Made by a program: the position numbers and the translations under genes
Shown here: in pieces, positions 26,752 to 35,845 of the stretch
How the letters are laid out: every line of letters starts with the position of its first letter
Position numbering within the stretch: the first letter of the stretch is position 1
Origin: Pseudomonas salomonii
Lineage (GTDB): Bacteria; Pseudomonadota; Gammaproteobacteria; Pseudomonadales; Pseudomonadaceae
NCBI RefSeq assembly: GCF_900107155.1
Contig: NZ_FNOX01000006.1
Location: 186,001-250,000, forward strand
Direction: 5' to 3'
DNA length: 64,000 nucleotides
The notes under the pieces: generated by a model
What the model saw: the letters and a program-made list of their open reading frames with translations, nothing else
Database searches by the model: none
What the model was told of the DNA's origin: nothing

Positions 26752-27943
26752 CGCGCAGGGCCTCCACCGGCTGCAGCCGCGAGGCCGAGATCGCCGGGTA
26801 GATGCCAAAGAACAAGCCCACCAGCAGGGTGCTGCCCACCCCCAGTGGCAGGGCGGCGGCGGCCAGGGCAAATTCCCAGCCCGACAGCCAGGCGTAGAGC
26901 CACGCGGCGGTCATGCCCAGCACCGCACCGCACAGCGCACCCACTGCCGTCAGCGTGACCGCTTCGAGCAAAAACAGATTGCGAATGTCACGCTGGCGCG
27001 CGCCCAGGGCCATGCGGATGCCGATTTCGCGGCGGCGCTCCGAGACATTCATCAGCATCACGTTCATCACGCCGACACCGCCGCCGACCAGGGAAATCGC
27101 GCCCAGCGCCAGCAGCAAGTAGGCGAACGTGCGGCTTTGCCGGGTCATGCCATCGATCATTTGCTGGGGCACCTGAATGTCGACATCGTGGTCGGTGAGC
27201 TGGCGTTTCAAGGCAATCGCGGCTTCACCGGCGATGCGCTCCATGTCCTGGCCGGGCGCGGCGCGGATGATCACATTGCCGATCTGCGGCGTCGGGTAGA
27301 TGCGCCGCATGCCGTCGGCGGGGATAAACAGCGATTCGTTGGCCTGCACCGGCATCAGCATCGCCCGGGGTTGGTTGTGCAATATGCCCACCACCAGAAA
27401 CAGGTAATCGTTGATACGCACGCGGTCGCCCAGCTTCAGCGGGTCGCCTGGCGTGCCCAAGGCCTGGGCGACTTGATCGCCGATCACGCCGTAGGTTTCG
27501 TTGGCGTCGAAGGCGGATAGAAAACGCCCCTCCCGCAGGACCAGGCGCATGGCGTCCCTGATATCCGCGGTGCTGCCGACAAAGTTGGCGTTGGCCGTGC
27601 GACCGTGGAACACCAGCGGCCCGCTGAACAGGCTGAGCGCACCGATATGGGCAATGCCCGGCACCGCCTGGCGCACCGCGTCCAGGTCGAGGCTGGCGCG
27701 CATCGGCGTATTGCTGTTGCCTTTGGGCGGGAACTGGGCGATCAGGGTGTCGGTGCCCATGTCCTTGAAAATCATCGCCGCGTCCACTGCCGCGTTATGG
27801 CCGATATTGATCAGGGCCACCACCGACGAGCTGCCGATCACGATGCCCAGCAACGCCAGGATCGAGCGTTTGCCCAGGGTGCGCAGGCTCACAAAGGCTT
27901 CATGCAGCAGTTGGCTCAGGCTCTGTTCGACCCGCTGGCTCAT
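26744..27943 (-). CDS. MacB-type ABC transporter permease (FtsX fold)
   Basis: The 399-residue protein has one N-terminal helix (residues ~25-45, with RSILALLGIVIGSSSVVALI), a periplasmic MacB core domain of ~200 residues and three C-terminal helices (with MNVSERRREIGIRMALGARQ before the last pair). It lacks the fused ATPase of classical MacB, which is encoded by the gene upstream. It works by mechanotransmission with the adaptor. The substrate is unknown; relatives export peptides, macrolides or siderophores. Confidence 0.9.
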   Translation of the reverse strand: MSQRVEQSLSQLLHEAFVSLRTLGKRSILALLGIVIGSSSVVALINIGHNAAVDAAMIFKDMGTDTLIAQFPPKGNSNTPMRASLDLDAVRQAVPGIAHIGALSLFSGPLVFHGRTANANFVGSTADIRDAMRLVLREGRFLSAFDANETYGVIGDQVAQALGTPGDPLKLGDRVRINDYLFLVVGILHNQPRAMLMPVQANESLFIPADGMRRIYPTPQIGNVIIRAAPGQDMERIAGEAAIALKRQLTDHDVDIQVPQQMIDGMTRQSRTFAYLLLALGAISLVGGGVGVMNVMLMNVSERRREIGIRMALGARQRDIRNLFLLEAVTLTAVGALCGAVLGMTAAWLYAWLSGWEFALAAAALPLGVGSTLLVGLFFGIYPAISASRLQPVEALRDE

Positions 27944-28647
27944 AGGCGCCCAGCCTCATGCACCACGCCATTGCGCACCAGGATCTTGCGCTCCAGGCGC
28001 TCGGCGATGTGTGCATCGTGGGTGACGATAATCAGCGTCACCTGCTGCTCGCGGTTCAGGGCCAGCAGCAGGTCCATGATCTCCTGGGCGGTGGTGCTGT
28101 CGAGGTTGCCGGTGGGTTCGTCGGCGAGGATCACCGACGGCTTGCCGACCAGCGCACGGGCAATCGCCACGCGTTGGCGCTGGCCACCGGACAGGTCGGC
28201 GGGGCGGTGGTGGGCGCGCTCGGCCAGGCCGACTTGTTCGAGCATGCGCAGCGCCTGTTCCACCGACTCATGGCGCGACACGCCACGGTAACTGAGGGGC
28301 AGGGCGACGTTGTCCAGGGCACTGAGGCGTGGCAGCAGGTTGAAACTCTGGAACACAAAGCCGATCTGCTGGTTGCGGATCGCCGCCAGCTCATCCGGCG
28401 TGGCGCTGAAGATATCGTGGCCGGCAAAGTGGTACTGGCCGCCGTCGGGCAAGTCCAGCAAGCCAAGGATATTGAGCAGGGTACTTTTGCCGGAGCCGGA
28501 GGCGCCGAGAATGCCGCAGCTGTCGCCGCGGGCAATGGACAGGCACACGTCATTGAGAATCGACAGGTGTTGCCCGGCAAGCTGATAGCTTTTGCCGATG
28601 CCTTGCAGGGAGATCAAGCCTGGGTGCGCGGGGGTCTCTGTCATCAT
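27940..28647 (-). CDS. MacB/LolD-type ABC transporter ATPase
   Basis: This is a 235-residue ATPase with Walker A GASGSGKST near residue 44, Q-loop FVFQSFNLLPRL, signature DLSGGQRQRVAIARALV, Walker B VILADEPTGNLD and H-loop VTHD. These are the hallmarks of the MacB/LolD group. It is the first gene of the efflux operon. A second ATG three bases downstream is equally possible as start. Confidence 0.92.
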   Translation of the reverse strand: MMTETPAHPGLISLQGIGKSYQLAGQHLSILNDVCLSIARGDSCGILGASGSGKSTLLNILGLLDLPDGGQYHFAGHDIFSATPDELAAIRNQQIGFVFQSFNLLPRLSALDNVALPLSYRGVSRHESVEQALRMLEQVGLAERAHHRPADLSGGQRQRVAIARALVGKPSVILADEPTGNLDSTTAQEIMDLLLALNREQQVTLIIVTHDAHIAERLERKILVRNGVVHEAGRL

Positions 28648-28755
28648 GACTACGCCTGCAGTCTCGACGCTATCGCCACGCCCCCGGCAAAGCCTTGTAA
28701 CAAGTTCGGGAACTGCCTGATACGCGCCACGGACTGGTTTTATTTCTTGTTTTTA

Positions 28756-28766
28756 AAATATTGTTT
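28756..28766. promoter_or_regulatory. Inverted-repeat operator candidate, efflux side
   Basis: AAATATTGTTT here is the exact reverse complement of AAACAATATTT at 28979-28989. It lies ~110 bp upstream of the efflux ATPase start. Both copies follow a run of T's and A's. This is a possible TetR-type operator. Confidence 0.35.
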
Positions 28767-28978
28767 GAATAGTAACCGCGTTCAGCGCGCTTCGCCAGCC
28801 ATGGATGTAGAGCGGTTTTACCCTTTGCAACGATTTTGCAGTTGCGCGGTTGCGCTGGGAAAAAAGGTGTTCGGCTAGCCTCTACAGGCCCGGTTACACG
28901 GGCTTTTGGTAGTATGGCGCAGTGTCAGTACTTGCTTTCGACGGGCCGCCCCGGTATAAAAAATCAAATTATTTTTTA

Positions 28979-28989
28979 AAACAATATTT
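28979..28989. promoter_or_regulatory. Inverted-repeat operator candidate, TetR side
   Basis: AAACAATATTT lies 17 bp before the TetR start and matches the inverted copy at 28756-28766. The 359-bp gap 28648-29006 otherwise holds only AT-rich promoter-like sequence, and I see no further gene in it. Confidence 0.35.
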
Positions 28990-29006
28990 CCCACGTGGAA
29001 CCTTTC

Positions 29007-29759
29007 ATGGTCGCGAAGAAACTCAGCGCTCCAAACGTTACCAAGACTCGACTGCTGGATGCGACAGAGGCTCTCTTCATCAAATATGGCTATGACGCCG
29101 TGTTGCTCCGGCAGATTACCGAGCGCGCCCAGGTAAACCTGGCCGCCGTGAACTACCACTTCGGGGACAAGGATTCCCTGATGAAAACCCTCTTGATGCA
29201 ACGCCTGGAGCCGCTCAATGAGCAGCGCCTGGAGCTGCTCGCGCGCTGTGAAGCCGAATCCGACGGCCCGCTCGATTGCGATACCTTGCTCGGCGTGCTG
29301 TTCGCCCCGGCTATGGGCCTGGAGCGCAGTGACCCGGCCAGCGGGGAAGGGCGTTCATTTATTCGCTTCCTGGGCCGGGTGTACAGCGACACCTCGCCGT
29401 TTATCCAGGAATACCTCAAGGTGCATTACCAGCCGGTGTTCCAGCGCTTCTTCGAAGCCTTCGCCCTGGCCCTGCCGGATCTGCCACGCAATGAGCTGGG
29501 CGTGCGCCTGCAATTCGCCCTCAAGGCGATTTCCGGGGTCATGGCCGGCACCGAGCTGCGCCTGCTGATGAACTCCATGAGTCTGGGCCGCCCGGCCACC
29601 GATGCCGAGGTGATGGCCAAGCTGATCACCCTGGTCTCAGCGGCGATTCGTGTACCGCAACAAAGTCCCGAAGCCGAAACCGCGTTGGCCAAGGTGCTCG
29701 ACACCCAGCGCGCCATTCGCGAACAAGCCGCAACGCCATCCAGCAAAGCCGCGCGTTAA
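29007..29759 (+). CDS. TetR/AcrR-family regulator
   Basis: The product has about 250 residues. The N-terminal HTH reads TRLLDATEALFIKYGYDAVLL then QVNLAAVNYHFGDKDSL, close to the CerR/PsrA-like group. The C-terminal part is a ligand domain of ~180 residues. It diverges from the efflux operon and is its probable regulator. ATG at 29007 fits the family, although ATG at 28995 would add four residues. A strong terminator follows. Confidence 0.88.
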   Translation: MVAKKLSAPNVTKTRLLDATEALFIKYGYDAVLLRQITERAQVNLAAVNYHFGDKDSLMKTLLMQRLEPLNEQRLELLARCEAESDGPLDCDTLLGVLFAPAMGLERSDPASGEGRSFIRFLGRVYSDTSPFIQEYLKVHYQPVFQRFFEAFALALPDLPRNELGVRLQFALKAISGVMAGTELRLLMNSMSLGRPATDAEVMAKLITLVSAAIRVPQQSPEAETALAKVLDTQRAIREQAATPSSKAAR

Positions 29760-29779
29760 AACCCAAATCCAAGACAAAA

Positions 29780-29804
29780 AAAACCCGCTGGGGCGGCGGG
29801 TTTT
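29780..29804 (+). terminator. Rho-independent terminator after the TetR gene
   Basis: The stem AAAACCCGC/GCGGGTTTT with a 7-base loop begins 20 bases after the TetR stop. The rest of the gap to 30017 holds no gene that I can support. Confidence 0.85.
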
Positions 29805-30017
29805 GATGTGCAACGTTTGTAACGGATGAGGCTTCACCCTACGTCTGCGGATGTGAATAAATCGTGAAAAAAATGTGAGAAAAAGGCGGATGGCCGCAGT
29901 TTTACCAAAACTTCGGTATTTGTCGGATTTTCCCTGCATGCCTGCCGTTTGTCGCCACTGTCTCAAGCGCCTTGTTTACTTATCCGTCGCGCTGTTCCTG
30001 CGCGGCTCTGACCCAGT

Positions 30018-31076
30018 TCAAATCTTCCAATGACTCGCCGTCTTCGCTAACCGCCCCCGCATCGCCTCCACATTCCCCGCCAACTGCAACGTCAACAACC
30101 GATACCCATCCAACGCACTTTGCACCGGCGCTTCAAGCGCAGCGTCATCCGCCACCTGGGCAGGCCGCTCCAGCCGTTCGGTAAACCCGGACTTCAACGC
30201 CCGCGCCATCCCCACCAGCTGCACCCGAATCTGCCGATGCTCGGCCTTAAGCATCACTTGCATCCGCGCCATCGCCTGTTCATCACGCGGATCCGGCCGG
30301 GTATTGCCGAGAATCTCCAGGGTGCTGATGCACATGCGCAAATGCCGTTGGATCGCGTCCAGTTCGGTCATGGAAATGCGCACTTCCTTGGACACAGACG
30401 GCATCAGCGAGCGCAGTTGCAGCATTGCCGCGTTCAGGCGGTTGAGCAGCTTGAGGTGTTCATCGTCCGTGACCGACTGGCCGCTGATGATGCGGCTGTA
30501 AATCGCCGCACAATCGCGCAACGCGCTGGCCAGGTTGTAGCGCCAGGAATACACCGCGTACAGCGGCAGGGCGAAGGAAAACGCCAGCGCCAGCACAATG
30601 CCGATAAGGATATCGACGGTGCGCCACAAGCCATCGGAGATCGGGTTGTCGCCGTGGCCGGCAACAATAAACACCGTGATCGCCGACAGCAGCGCGATGT
30701 AACCGCCCTTGCCGATGGCGTGATAGGAAAAGAACCCGCACACCACGGACATCAGCAAGTAGGTCAGCAGCGGTATGCCGAAATAAGCCTGTTGCACCAC
30801 CAGCAGCAGGCCTACGCTGGCACCGATCAGGGTGCCGTAGGCACGCTCCACGGCCTTTTTGCCGATATTGCCGTGGTGCTGCAGGCCACCGATCACGATC
30901 AGCATGGTCACCGACGCCCACTCGCCGTGGGGCAAGTTGATGCCGGTGGTGAGCAGGATGGTCGCCAGCAGGCCAATGGACACGCGCACGGCGTGGATCA
31001 GCTTGGCATGGCGGTAACGGCGGTACGGGTCGAGCAACGGGCGCAACAGGCGCCGGGCGAAGAAGGGCAGGTTCAT
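30018..31076 (-). CDS. FUSC-family inner-membrane transporter
   Basis: The 352-residue protein has six N-terminal helices (first: VSIGLLATILLTTGINL; next: LIVIGGLQHHGNIGKKAVERAYGTLIGA) and a soluble helical C-terminal half. The motif KAVERAYGTLIGA is typical of the FUSC/aromatic-acid-exporter (YccS/AaeB) fold. Half-size members of ~350 residues are common in Pseudomonas. Substrates are probably organic acids. It is monocistronic. Confidence 0.85.
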   Translation of the reverse strand: MNLPFFARRLLRPLLDPYRRYRHAKLIHAVRVSIGLLATILLTTGINLPHGEWASVTMLIVIGGLQHHGNIGKKAVERAYGTLIGASVGLLLVVQQAYFGIPLLTYLLMSVVCGFFSYHAIGKGGYIALLSAITVFIVAGHGDNPISDGLWRTVDILIGIVLALAFSFALPLYAVYSWRYNLASALRDCAAIYSRIISGQSVTDDEHLKLLNRLNAAMLQLRSLMPSVSKEVRISMTELDAIQRHLRMCISTLEILGNTRPDPRDEQAMARMQVMLKAEHRQIRVQLVGMARALKSGFTERLERPAQVADDAALEAPVQSALDGYRLLTLQLAGNVEAMRGRLAKTASHWKI

Positions 31077-31120
31077 CGGTATTAAAGTGGCCTCATTATG
31101 CAGTGTGGACTCGATCTAAT

Positions 31121-31209
31121 TGTGGGAGCGGGCTTGCTCGCGAATGCGCCTAGTCAGTCGACACATCTATAGCTGACCCACCGCATTCGCGAGCAAGCCC
31201 GCTCCCACA
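31121..31209. repeat. REP inverted repeat
   Basis: The arms TGTGGGAGCGGGCTTGCTCGCG and complement flank a ~45-bp centre between the FUSC gene start and the gapN 3' end. It belongs to the GCGAGCAAGCCCGC subtype, like the copies at 61680 and 31. Confidence 0.85.
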
Positions 31210-31227
31210 TTTTGAACCGAGTTAACG

Positions 31228-32844
31228 TTAGAAAATGTAATCCGTGGTCAGGAAACTCGAATCACGGTTGCGCAAGATATCGCTGACCAACGCCTTGTTG
31301 CTCTCCTGGAACTTGGTCGCCACCAAGGTGCGGATCGAGAACACGCGCAGGGCGTCATGCACCGACAGCGTGCCCTCGGCCGAGTTCTTGCGCCCGTTGA
31401 ACGGGAAGGTGTCCGGCCCGCGTTGGCACTGGGCGTTGATGTTGATACGCCCGACCTGGTTGGCAAACGTATCCACCAGCCGACCGACTTCCACCGCATT
31501 GGTGCCGAAAATGCTTAGCTGCTGGCCGAAGTCCGAGTCCAGCACGTACTCGATCACGGTTTCCAGGTCACGGTACGGCACGATCGGCACAACGGGGCCG
31601 AACTGTTCCTCGTTGTAAACGCGCATCTGCGGGTTCACCGGGTACAAAACCGCGGGGTAGAAGAACGAACCGCGACTTTCGCCGCCATTGGGGTTCACCA
31701 CGTTGGCGCCGTGCTGCTCGGCATCGGCCACCAGTGTATTGAGGTAATCGACCTTGCCGACTTCCGGCAGTGGCGTCAGCGATACACCGTCTTCCCACGG
31801 CATGCCGGGTTTGAGCGTGGCCAGTTTGCTGTTGAATTTCTGAATGAAGCTGTCGACCACATCTTCGTGCACAAACAGGATTTTCAGCGCGGTGCAGCGT
31901 TGGCCGTTGAACGACAAGGAGCCTGTGACCGCTTCGCTCACGGCATTGTCCAGGTCGACCTCGGGCAGCACGATACCGGGGTTTTTTGCGTCCAGGCCCA
32001 GGGCTGCGCGCAGGCGGTGCGGCTTGGGGTGCAGTTTTTTCAGGTCGCTGGCGGCCTTGTTGGTGCCGATAAACGCAAAAATGTCGATTTTGCCGCTGGC
32101 CATCAGCGCGCTGACGGTTTCGCGGCCGCTGCCGTAGATCACGTTGATCACGCCGGCCGGGAAGCTGTCACGGAACGCTTCCAGCAACGGGCGAATCAGC
32201 AGCACGCCGAGCTTGGCCGGCTTGAACACCACGGTGTTGCCCATGATCAGTGCCGGGATCAGCGTGGTGAAGGTCTCGTTGAGCGGGTAGTTGTAAGGCC
32301 CCATGCACAGCGCCACGCCCAGTGGCACGCGGCGGATCTGGCCGAGGGTGTCCTGTTCCAGCTCGAAGCGGCTGGAGCGGCGGTCGAGTTCCTTGAGGGC
32401 GTTGATGGTGTCGGTGATGTAGTCGCAGGTGCGGTCGAATTCCTTCTGCGAGTCCTTGAGATTCTTGCCGATTTCCCACATCAGCAGCTTGACCACCGCG
32501 TCCCGTTGTTCGCGCATGCGCCGCAAAAAAGCTTCGACATGCTGGATACGTTCAGCCACGCGCATCGTCGGCCATTCACCCTGGCCGCGGTCGTAGGCGC
32601 GCACGGCGGCGTCCAGGGCGGTGAGGGCGGTGTCGGCGTCAAGCAGCGGCGTGCTGCCGATGTGCACGCGCTCATCGCCCAGTTGCACCGGGCTCTGCAC
32701 CTTGGCGAGCGGGCCGTTCCACACCTGCAATTGGCCGTCGACCAGGTAATCACGCTGTTCGATGGGCGCGGCCAGGCGGAATTGCTCGGGAATGTCACTG
32801 GCGGCGGTGGGAAACAGCTGGGCGAGCAGGTTACTGGTGGTCAT
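31228..32844 (-). CDS. gapN: NADP-dependent glyceraldehyde-3-phosphate dehydrogenase
   Basis: The 538-residue aldehyde dehydrogenase oxidises glyceraldehyde 3-phosphate to 3-phosphoglycerate, yielding NADPH and bypassing ATP formation. The catalytic cysteine sits in SLSFNGQRCTALKILFVHE, the coenzyme region in PYNYPLNETFTTLIPALIMG, and the substrate-pocket segment in GRININAQCQRGPDTFPFNG; these match the non-phosphorylating GapN branch. ATG at 32844 has AGGGG upstream. It is monocistronic. Confidence 0.88.
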   Translation of the reverse strand: MTTSNLLAQLFPTAASDIPEQFRLAAPIEQRDYLVDGQLQVWNGPLAKVQSPVQLGDERVHIGSTPLLDADTALTALDAAVRAYDRGQGEWPTMRVAERIQHVEAFLRRMREQRDAVVKLLMWEIGKNLKDSQKEFDRTCDYITDTINALKELDRRSSRFELEQDTLGQIRRVPLGVALCMGPYNYPLNETFTTLIPALIMGNTVVFKPAKLGVLLIRPLLEAFRDSFPAGVINVIYGSGRETVSALMASGKIDIFAFIGTNKAASDLKKLHPKPHRLRAALGLDAKNPGIVLPEVDLDNAVSEAVTGSLSFNGQRCTALKILFVHEDVVDSFIQKFNSKLATLKPGMPWEDGVSLTPLPEVGKVDYLNTLVADAEQHGANVVNPNGGESRGSFFYPAVLYPVNPQMRVYNEEQFGPVVPIVPYRDLETVIEYVLDSDFGQQLSIFGTNAVEVGRLVDTFANQVGRININAQCQRGPDTFPFNGRKNSAEGTLSVHDALRVFSIRTLVATKFQESNKALVSDILRNRDSSFLTTDYIF

Positions 32845-32922
32845 GTCGCTACCCCTGGAATAGTTGCAAAACATGACTAGAGAGTCACCCATCCAAGGGC
32901 TGTGTGGCAAGCGCCAGACGCG

Positions 32923-33993
32923 TTACAGCAGCGCGCCGGCCAGTGCCACGCCCAAGGCTGCGCCGATCTGTCGCGCCGTATTGAGGATGCCGGCGGCGAT
33001 TCCGGCCTGTCCCGGCGGCACCGCATTCATCAACGCGGCCGTGGCGGCAGGGGTGATCAGCCCGGCGGCAAGGCCAATCAGCGGTAGGGGCACCACCATC
33101 AAGGCGTAGTCGGGCGTTGTGCCGCCCATCAACAACAGGCCAAAACCGGTCACGTAGAGCATCAGGGCGCCACCGATCAGCCTGCGGCTGCCAAAGGCGC
33201 GCACGCACTCGCCGGCCATCAGGCTGCCGATGCTCACCAGCACCGTCAACGGCAGGAACGCCACCCCGGTGTGCAGCGGTGAGAGGCCCAGGGTCCGCTG
33301 GAAATACAGGCTGAGTACAAACATCAGCCCATACAGCAGCAGCGCCGACAGCAGTGACACGGCCACACACAGGCTGAACACGCGGCTGCCAAACAGCTGC
33401 ACGCTGAGGCGCAGCCAGCCTGCGGCGCGGGGCTGTCTGGCACTGGCGGCAAGGCGCGCGCTGAGGCCGACAGCGATCAACCCCAACGGCAGGTTGACCA
33501 GGAAGATACTGCGCCAGCCCAGCGTCTGGATCAGCACGCCGCCCACCAACGGCCCGGCCGCCATGGCAATGCCGCCGCACCCGGCCCACAGGCTGATGGC
33601 CGTCGCGCGGCCTGCGGGGTTGCCTGCATACGCCTGATTGATCAGCGCCAGGGACGCCGGCACCAGCAACGCTGCGCCGACACCTTGCAGCCCCCGCGCG
33701 GCCACCAGCAGGTGCATGTCGCTGGCCACGCCACACAGCAGCGAGGCCAGGGTAAACACCAGCAAGCCGGTCATATACAGCCTGCGCGCCCCAAAGTGAT
33801 CCGCCATCGCACCGCCGGCCAGCAGCAGGCAACCAAAGGTCAAAGTGTAGGCGCCGACCACCCATTGCAGTGCGCCGGTGTTGCTGTGCAGAGCCATCGC
33901 GATGGGGTCCAGCGCCACATTGACGATGGACGTATCGAGGATCACCAATACATAGCTGAGGCTGGTCGCGGCCAGCACCTTTCGTTGTGGCAT
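32923..33993 (-). CDS. Shortened MFS transporter (DHA2-like)
   Basis: The 356-residue protein carries DHA2 signatures (LDTSIVNVALDPIA in helix 1, ARGLQGVGAALLVPASLALI in helix 4, LGWRSIFLVNLPLGLIAV in helix 6). I count about eleven helices. The sequence passes directly from the end of helix 6 to the segment before helix 9, so helices 7-8 of the usual 14-helix layout are missing, and it stops after helix 13. Family members are usually 450-500 residues. ATG at 33993 has AAGGAAGG upstream. The gene is intact and open, so a reduced but possibly active transporter or an early stage of decay are both possible. It diverges from the ArsR-type regulator. Confidence 0.75.
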   Translation of the reverse strand: MPQRKVLAATSLSYVLVILDTSIVNVALDPIAMALHSNTGALQWVVGAYTLTFGCLLLAGGAMADHFGARRLYMTGLLVFTLASLLCGVASDMHLLVAARGLQGVGAALLVPASLALINQAYAGNPAGRATAISLWAGCGGIAMAAGPLVGGVLIQTLGWRSIFLVNLPLGLIAVGLSARLAASARQPRAAGWLRLSVQLFGSRVFSLCVAVSLLSALLLYGLMFVLSLYFQRTLGLSPLHTGVAFLPLTVLVSIGSLMAGECVRAFGSRRLIGGALMLYVTGFGLLLMGGTTPDYALMVVPLPLIGLAAGLITPAATAALMNAVPPGQAGIAAGILNTARQIGAALGVALAGALL

Positions 33994-34048
33994 GCACACC
34001 TTCCTTGAAAAGACACAGGCGGCGAATCTAGCGCGCGGCACGGGGCAG

Positions 34049-34072
34049 ATGCTTCGACGTTGATCGAAGCAT
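34049..34072. promoter_or_regulatory. Operator candidate between the MFS and ArsR genes
   Basis: ATGCTTCGA and TCGAAGCAT form a perfect 9-bp inverted repeat with a 6-bp centre, midway between divergent starts at 33993 and 34122. ArsR-family dimers bind sites of this shape, so it is the likely operator. Confidence 0.5.
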
Positions 34073-34121
34073 GCTCGCCTGCGTCACGCTTATACTGCGC
34101 AGGTCCCGTTGGAGAGCCGCC

Positions 34122-34847
34122 ATGTCGAACCCATCCACCTTTACCGAGGTTGCCGCACTGCTCGCCGAGCCCGCCCGCGCCGCGATGCTGTTGGCATTGT
34201 TCGACGGGCGCGCGTTACCTGCGGGTGAACTGGCCTTTGCTGCCGGCATCACCGCGCAGACCGCCAGCACCCACCTGGCCAAATTGGTCGCCGGTGGTTT
34301 GCTCGCCTGCCAAACCCAGGGCCGGCATCGCTATTACCGCCTGGCCGGGGAGCATGTGGCTCAGGCAATCGAGTTTCTCAGTGCGATTGCGCCGTTGTCG
34401 GCGATCGTGCTCAAACCCCAAAGCCGCGAGGCCCAGGGGCTACGGTTTGCGCGCTGCTGCTACAACCACCTGGCCGGGCAGTTGGGCGTCGCGGTGACCC
34501 AGGCGCTGGAAAAGCGCCATTACCTGCGCGCCGTCGGCGATAAACACTATGAAGTGTTGCCCGCAGGCGCAGCCTGGTTGCAGACCCTGGGCATCGACTC
34601 AAGCGTCTTGAAGCCTGCGCGCCAATGCCTGGACTGGACCGAGCGCACCCATCACGTGGCCGGCCCGCTCGGCGTGCAATTGCTCAGTGCCTGGTGCGAT
34701 GCCGGTTGGTTGCGCCGCGCCAAGGATTCGCGTGCGGTGCGGATCACGCCCAAAGGCTGGGCGCAGTTCAAGGCGCAATTGGGCCTGGAACCGCGTGATC
34801 TGGAAAACTTGAGCACAAGCCCGCGTGTGCAAGGCTTGTTGGGGTAG
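34122..34847 (+). CDS. ArsR-type winged-helix regulator
   Basis: The 241-residue regulator has an N-terminal winged helix (EPARAAMLLALFDG, then AGITAQTASTHLAKLVAGGLL). A long C-terminal domain (~150 residues) contains RCCYNHLAGQLGVA and a second DNA-binding-like region. The length is more than twice that of classical metal-sensing ArsR proteins and matches a Pseudomonas group near MFS transporters. ATG at 34122 has GGAG upstream. A likely operator lies 50 bp before it. Confidence 0.85.
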   Translation: MSNPSTFTEVAALLAEPARAAMLLALFDGRALPAGELAFAAGITAQTASTHLAKLVAGGLLACQTQGRHRYYRLAGEHVAQAIEFLSAIAPLSAIVLKPQSREAQGLRFARCCYNHLAGQLGVAVTQALEKRHYLRAVGDKHYEVLPAGAAWLQTLGIDSSVLKPARQCLDWTERTHHVAGPLGVQLLSAWCDAGWLRRAKDSRAVRITPKGWAQFKAQLGLEPRDLENLSTSPRVQGLLG

Positions 34848-34875
34848 ACTGCGCGGCTTTTCAGAAGGAGTTCAC

Positions 34876-35751
34876 ATGAGTCACTACCAGCCGGGCATTC
34901 TTGCCGCACCGGTGCCGTTGCAGGCACGCCATCTGTTTTTTGCCGTTGACGTATCGGCAGCCGTACCCGCCGCGTTGGACGCGTTGGTGCAGTTGACGGA
35001 TGCGGGCGCAGTGGTCGGTTTTGGCGAGCCGCTGGTGACTTCGCTCGGCGCGCACATTGAAGGGCTGCGCGCATTCCCCACGGTCACGGGCCCCGGCGCA
35101 CATAACCCGTCTACTCAGCAGGCGTTGTGGGTGTGGCTGCACGGTGTGGATCGCGGTGAACTGCTGCTGCGCAGCCGCGCATTTGAAAAAGCCCTGGCCC
35201 CGGCATTCCGGCTGGTGCAGATGACCGAAGGCTTTCGCTACAAAACCGGCTTCGATCTGACCGATTACGAAGACGGCACCGAAAACCCCCACGACGACGC
35301 CGCCGTCGAAGCCGCCCTGACCGACAGCGGCGCCAGCTTTGCCGCGATCCAGCAATGGCAACACGACCTCGACGGTTTTGCCGCGTTGCCCGCCCAGGCG
35401 CGTGACCACATCATCGGCCGCCGCCATGGCGATAACGAAGAGCTGGACGACGCCCCCGAATCCGCTCACACCAAGCGTACCGCCCAGGAAAGTTTTACCC
35501 CGCAAGCCTTTGTAGTGCGCCGCTCGATGCCGTGGGCCGAGAACGGCCAGGCAGGGTTGATGTTCCTGGCGTTTGGGCATTCCTTCGATGCGTTTGAAGC
35601 GCAATTGCGGCGCATGAGCGGGTTGGAAGACGGGATTGTGGATGGGTTGTATCGGATCAGTACGCCGTTGACCGGTGGGTATTACTGGTGCCCGCCGGTC
35701 AAGGATGGGCATTTGGACTTGAGCGCACTCTCCCAGGCCGCCACTCTCTAA
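34876..35751 (+). CDS. Dyp-type heme peroxidase
   Basis: The 291-residue dye-decolourising peroxidase has the hallmark GxxDG loop as TDYEDGTENPHDD near residue 130, the proximal heme histidine probably in SAHTKRTAQES, and a conserved FxAFGHSFD-like C-terminal segment. It uses H2O2 to oxidise bulky substrates. ATG at 34876 has AAGGAG five bases upstream. It lies 28 bases after the ArsR-type gene and may be co-transcribed with it. I see no encapsulin gene and no signal peptide. Confidence 0.9.
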   Translation: MSHYQPGILAAPVPLQARHLFFAVDVSAAVPAALDALVQLTDAGAVVGFGEPLVTSLGAHIEGLRAFPTVTGPGAHNPSTQQALWVWLHGVDRGELLLRSRAFEKALAPAFRLVQMTEGFRYKTGFDLTDYEDGTENPHDDAAVEAALTDSGASFAAIQQWQHDLDGFAALPAQARDHIIGRRHGDNEELDDAPESAHTKRTAQESFTPQAFVVRRSMPWAENGQAGLMFLAFGHSFDAFEAQLRRMSGLEDGIVDGLYRISTPLTGGYYWCPPVKDGHLDLSALSQAATL

Positions 35752-35845
35752 AACGGTGGGAGCCAGTTTGCCTGCGATAGCATCAACTCGGCCTGCGTGA
35801 AACACCGAGGTGCCTGCATCGCAGGCAAGCCAGCGCCCACCGTTT
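35751..35845. repeat. REP inverted repeat
   Basis: The outer arms AAACGGTGGG/CCCACCGTTT enclose GCCTGCGAT and its complement. It lies just after the Dyp peroxidase stop. Confidence 0.75.
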
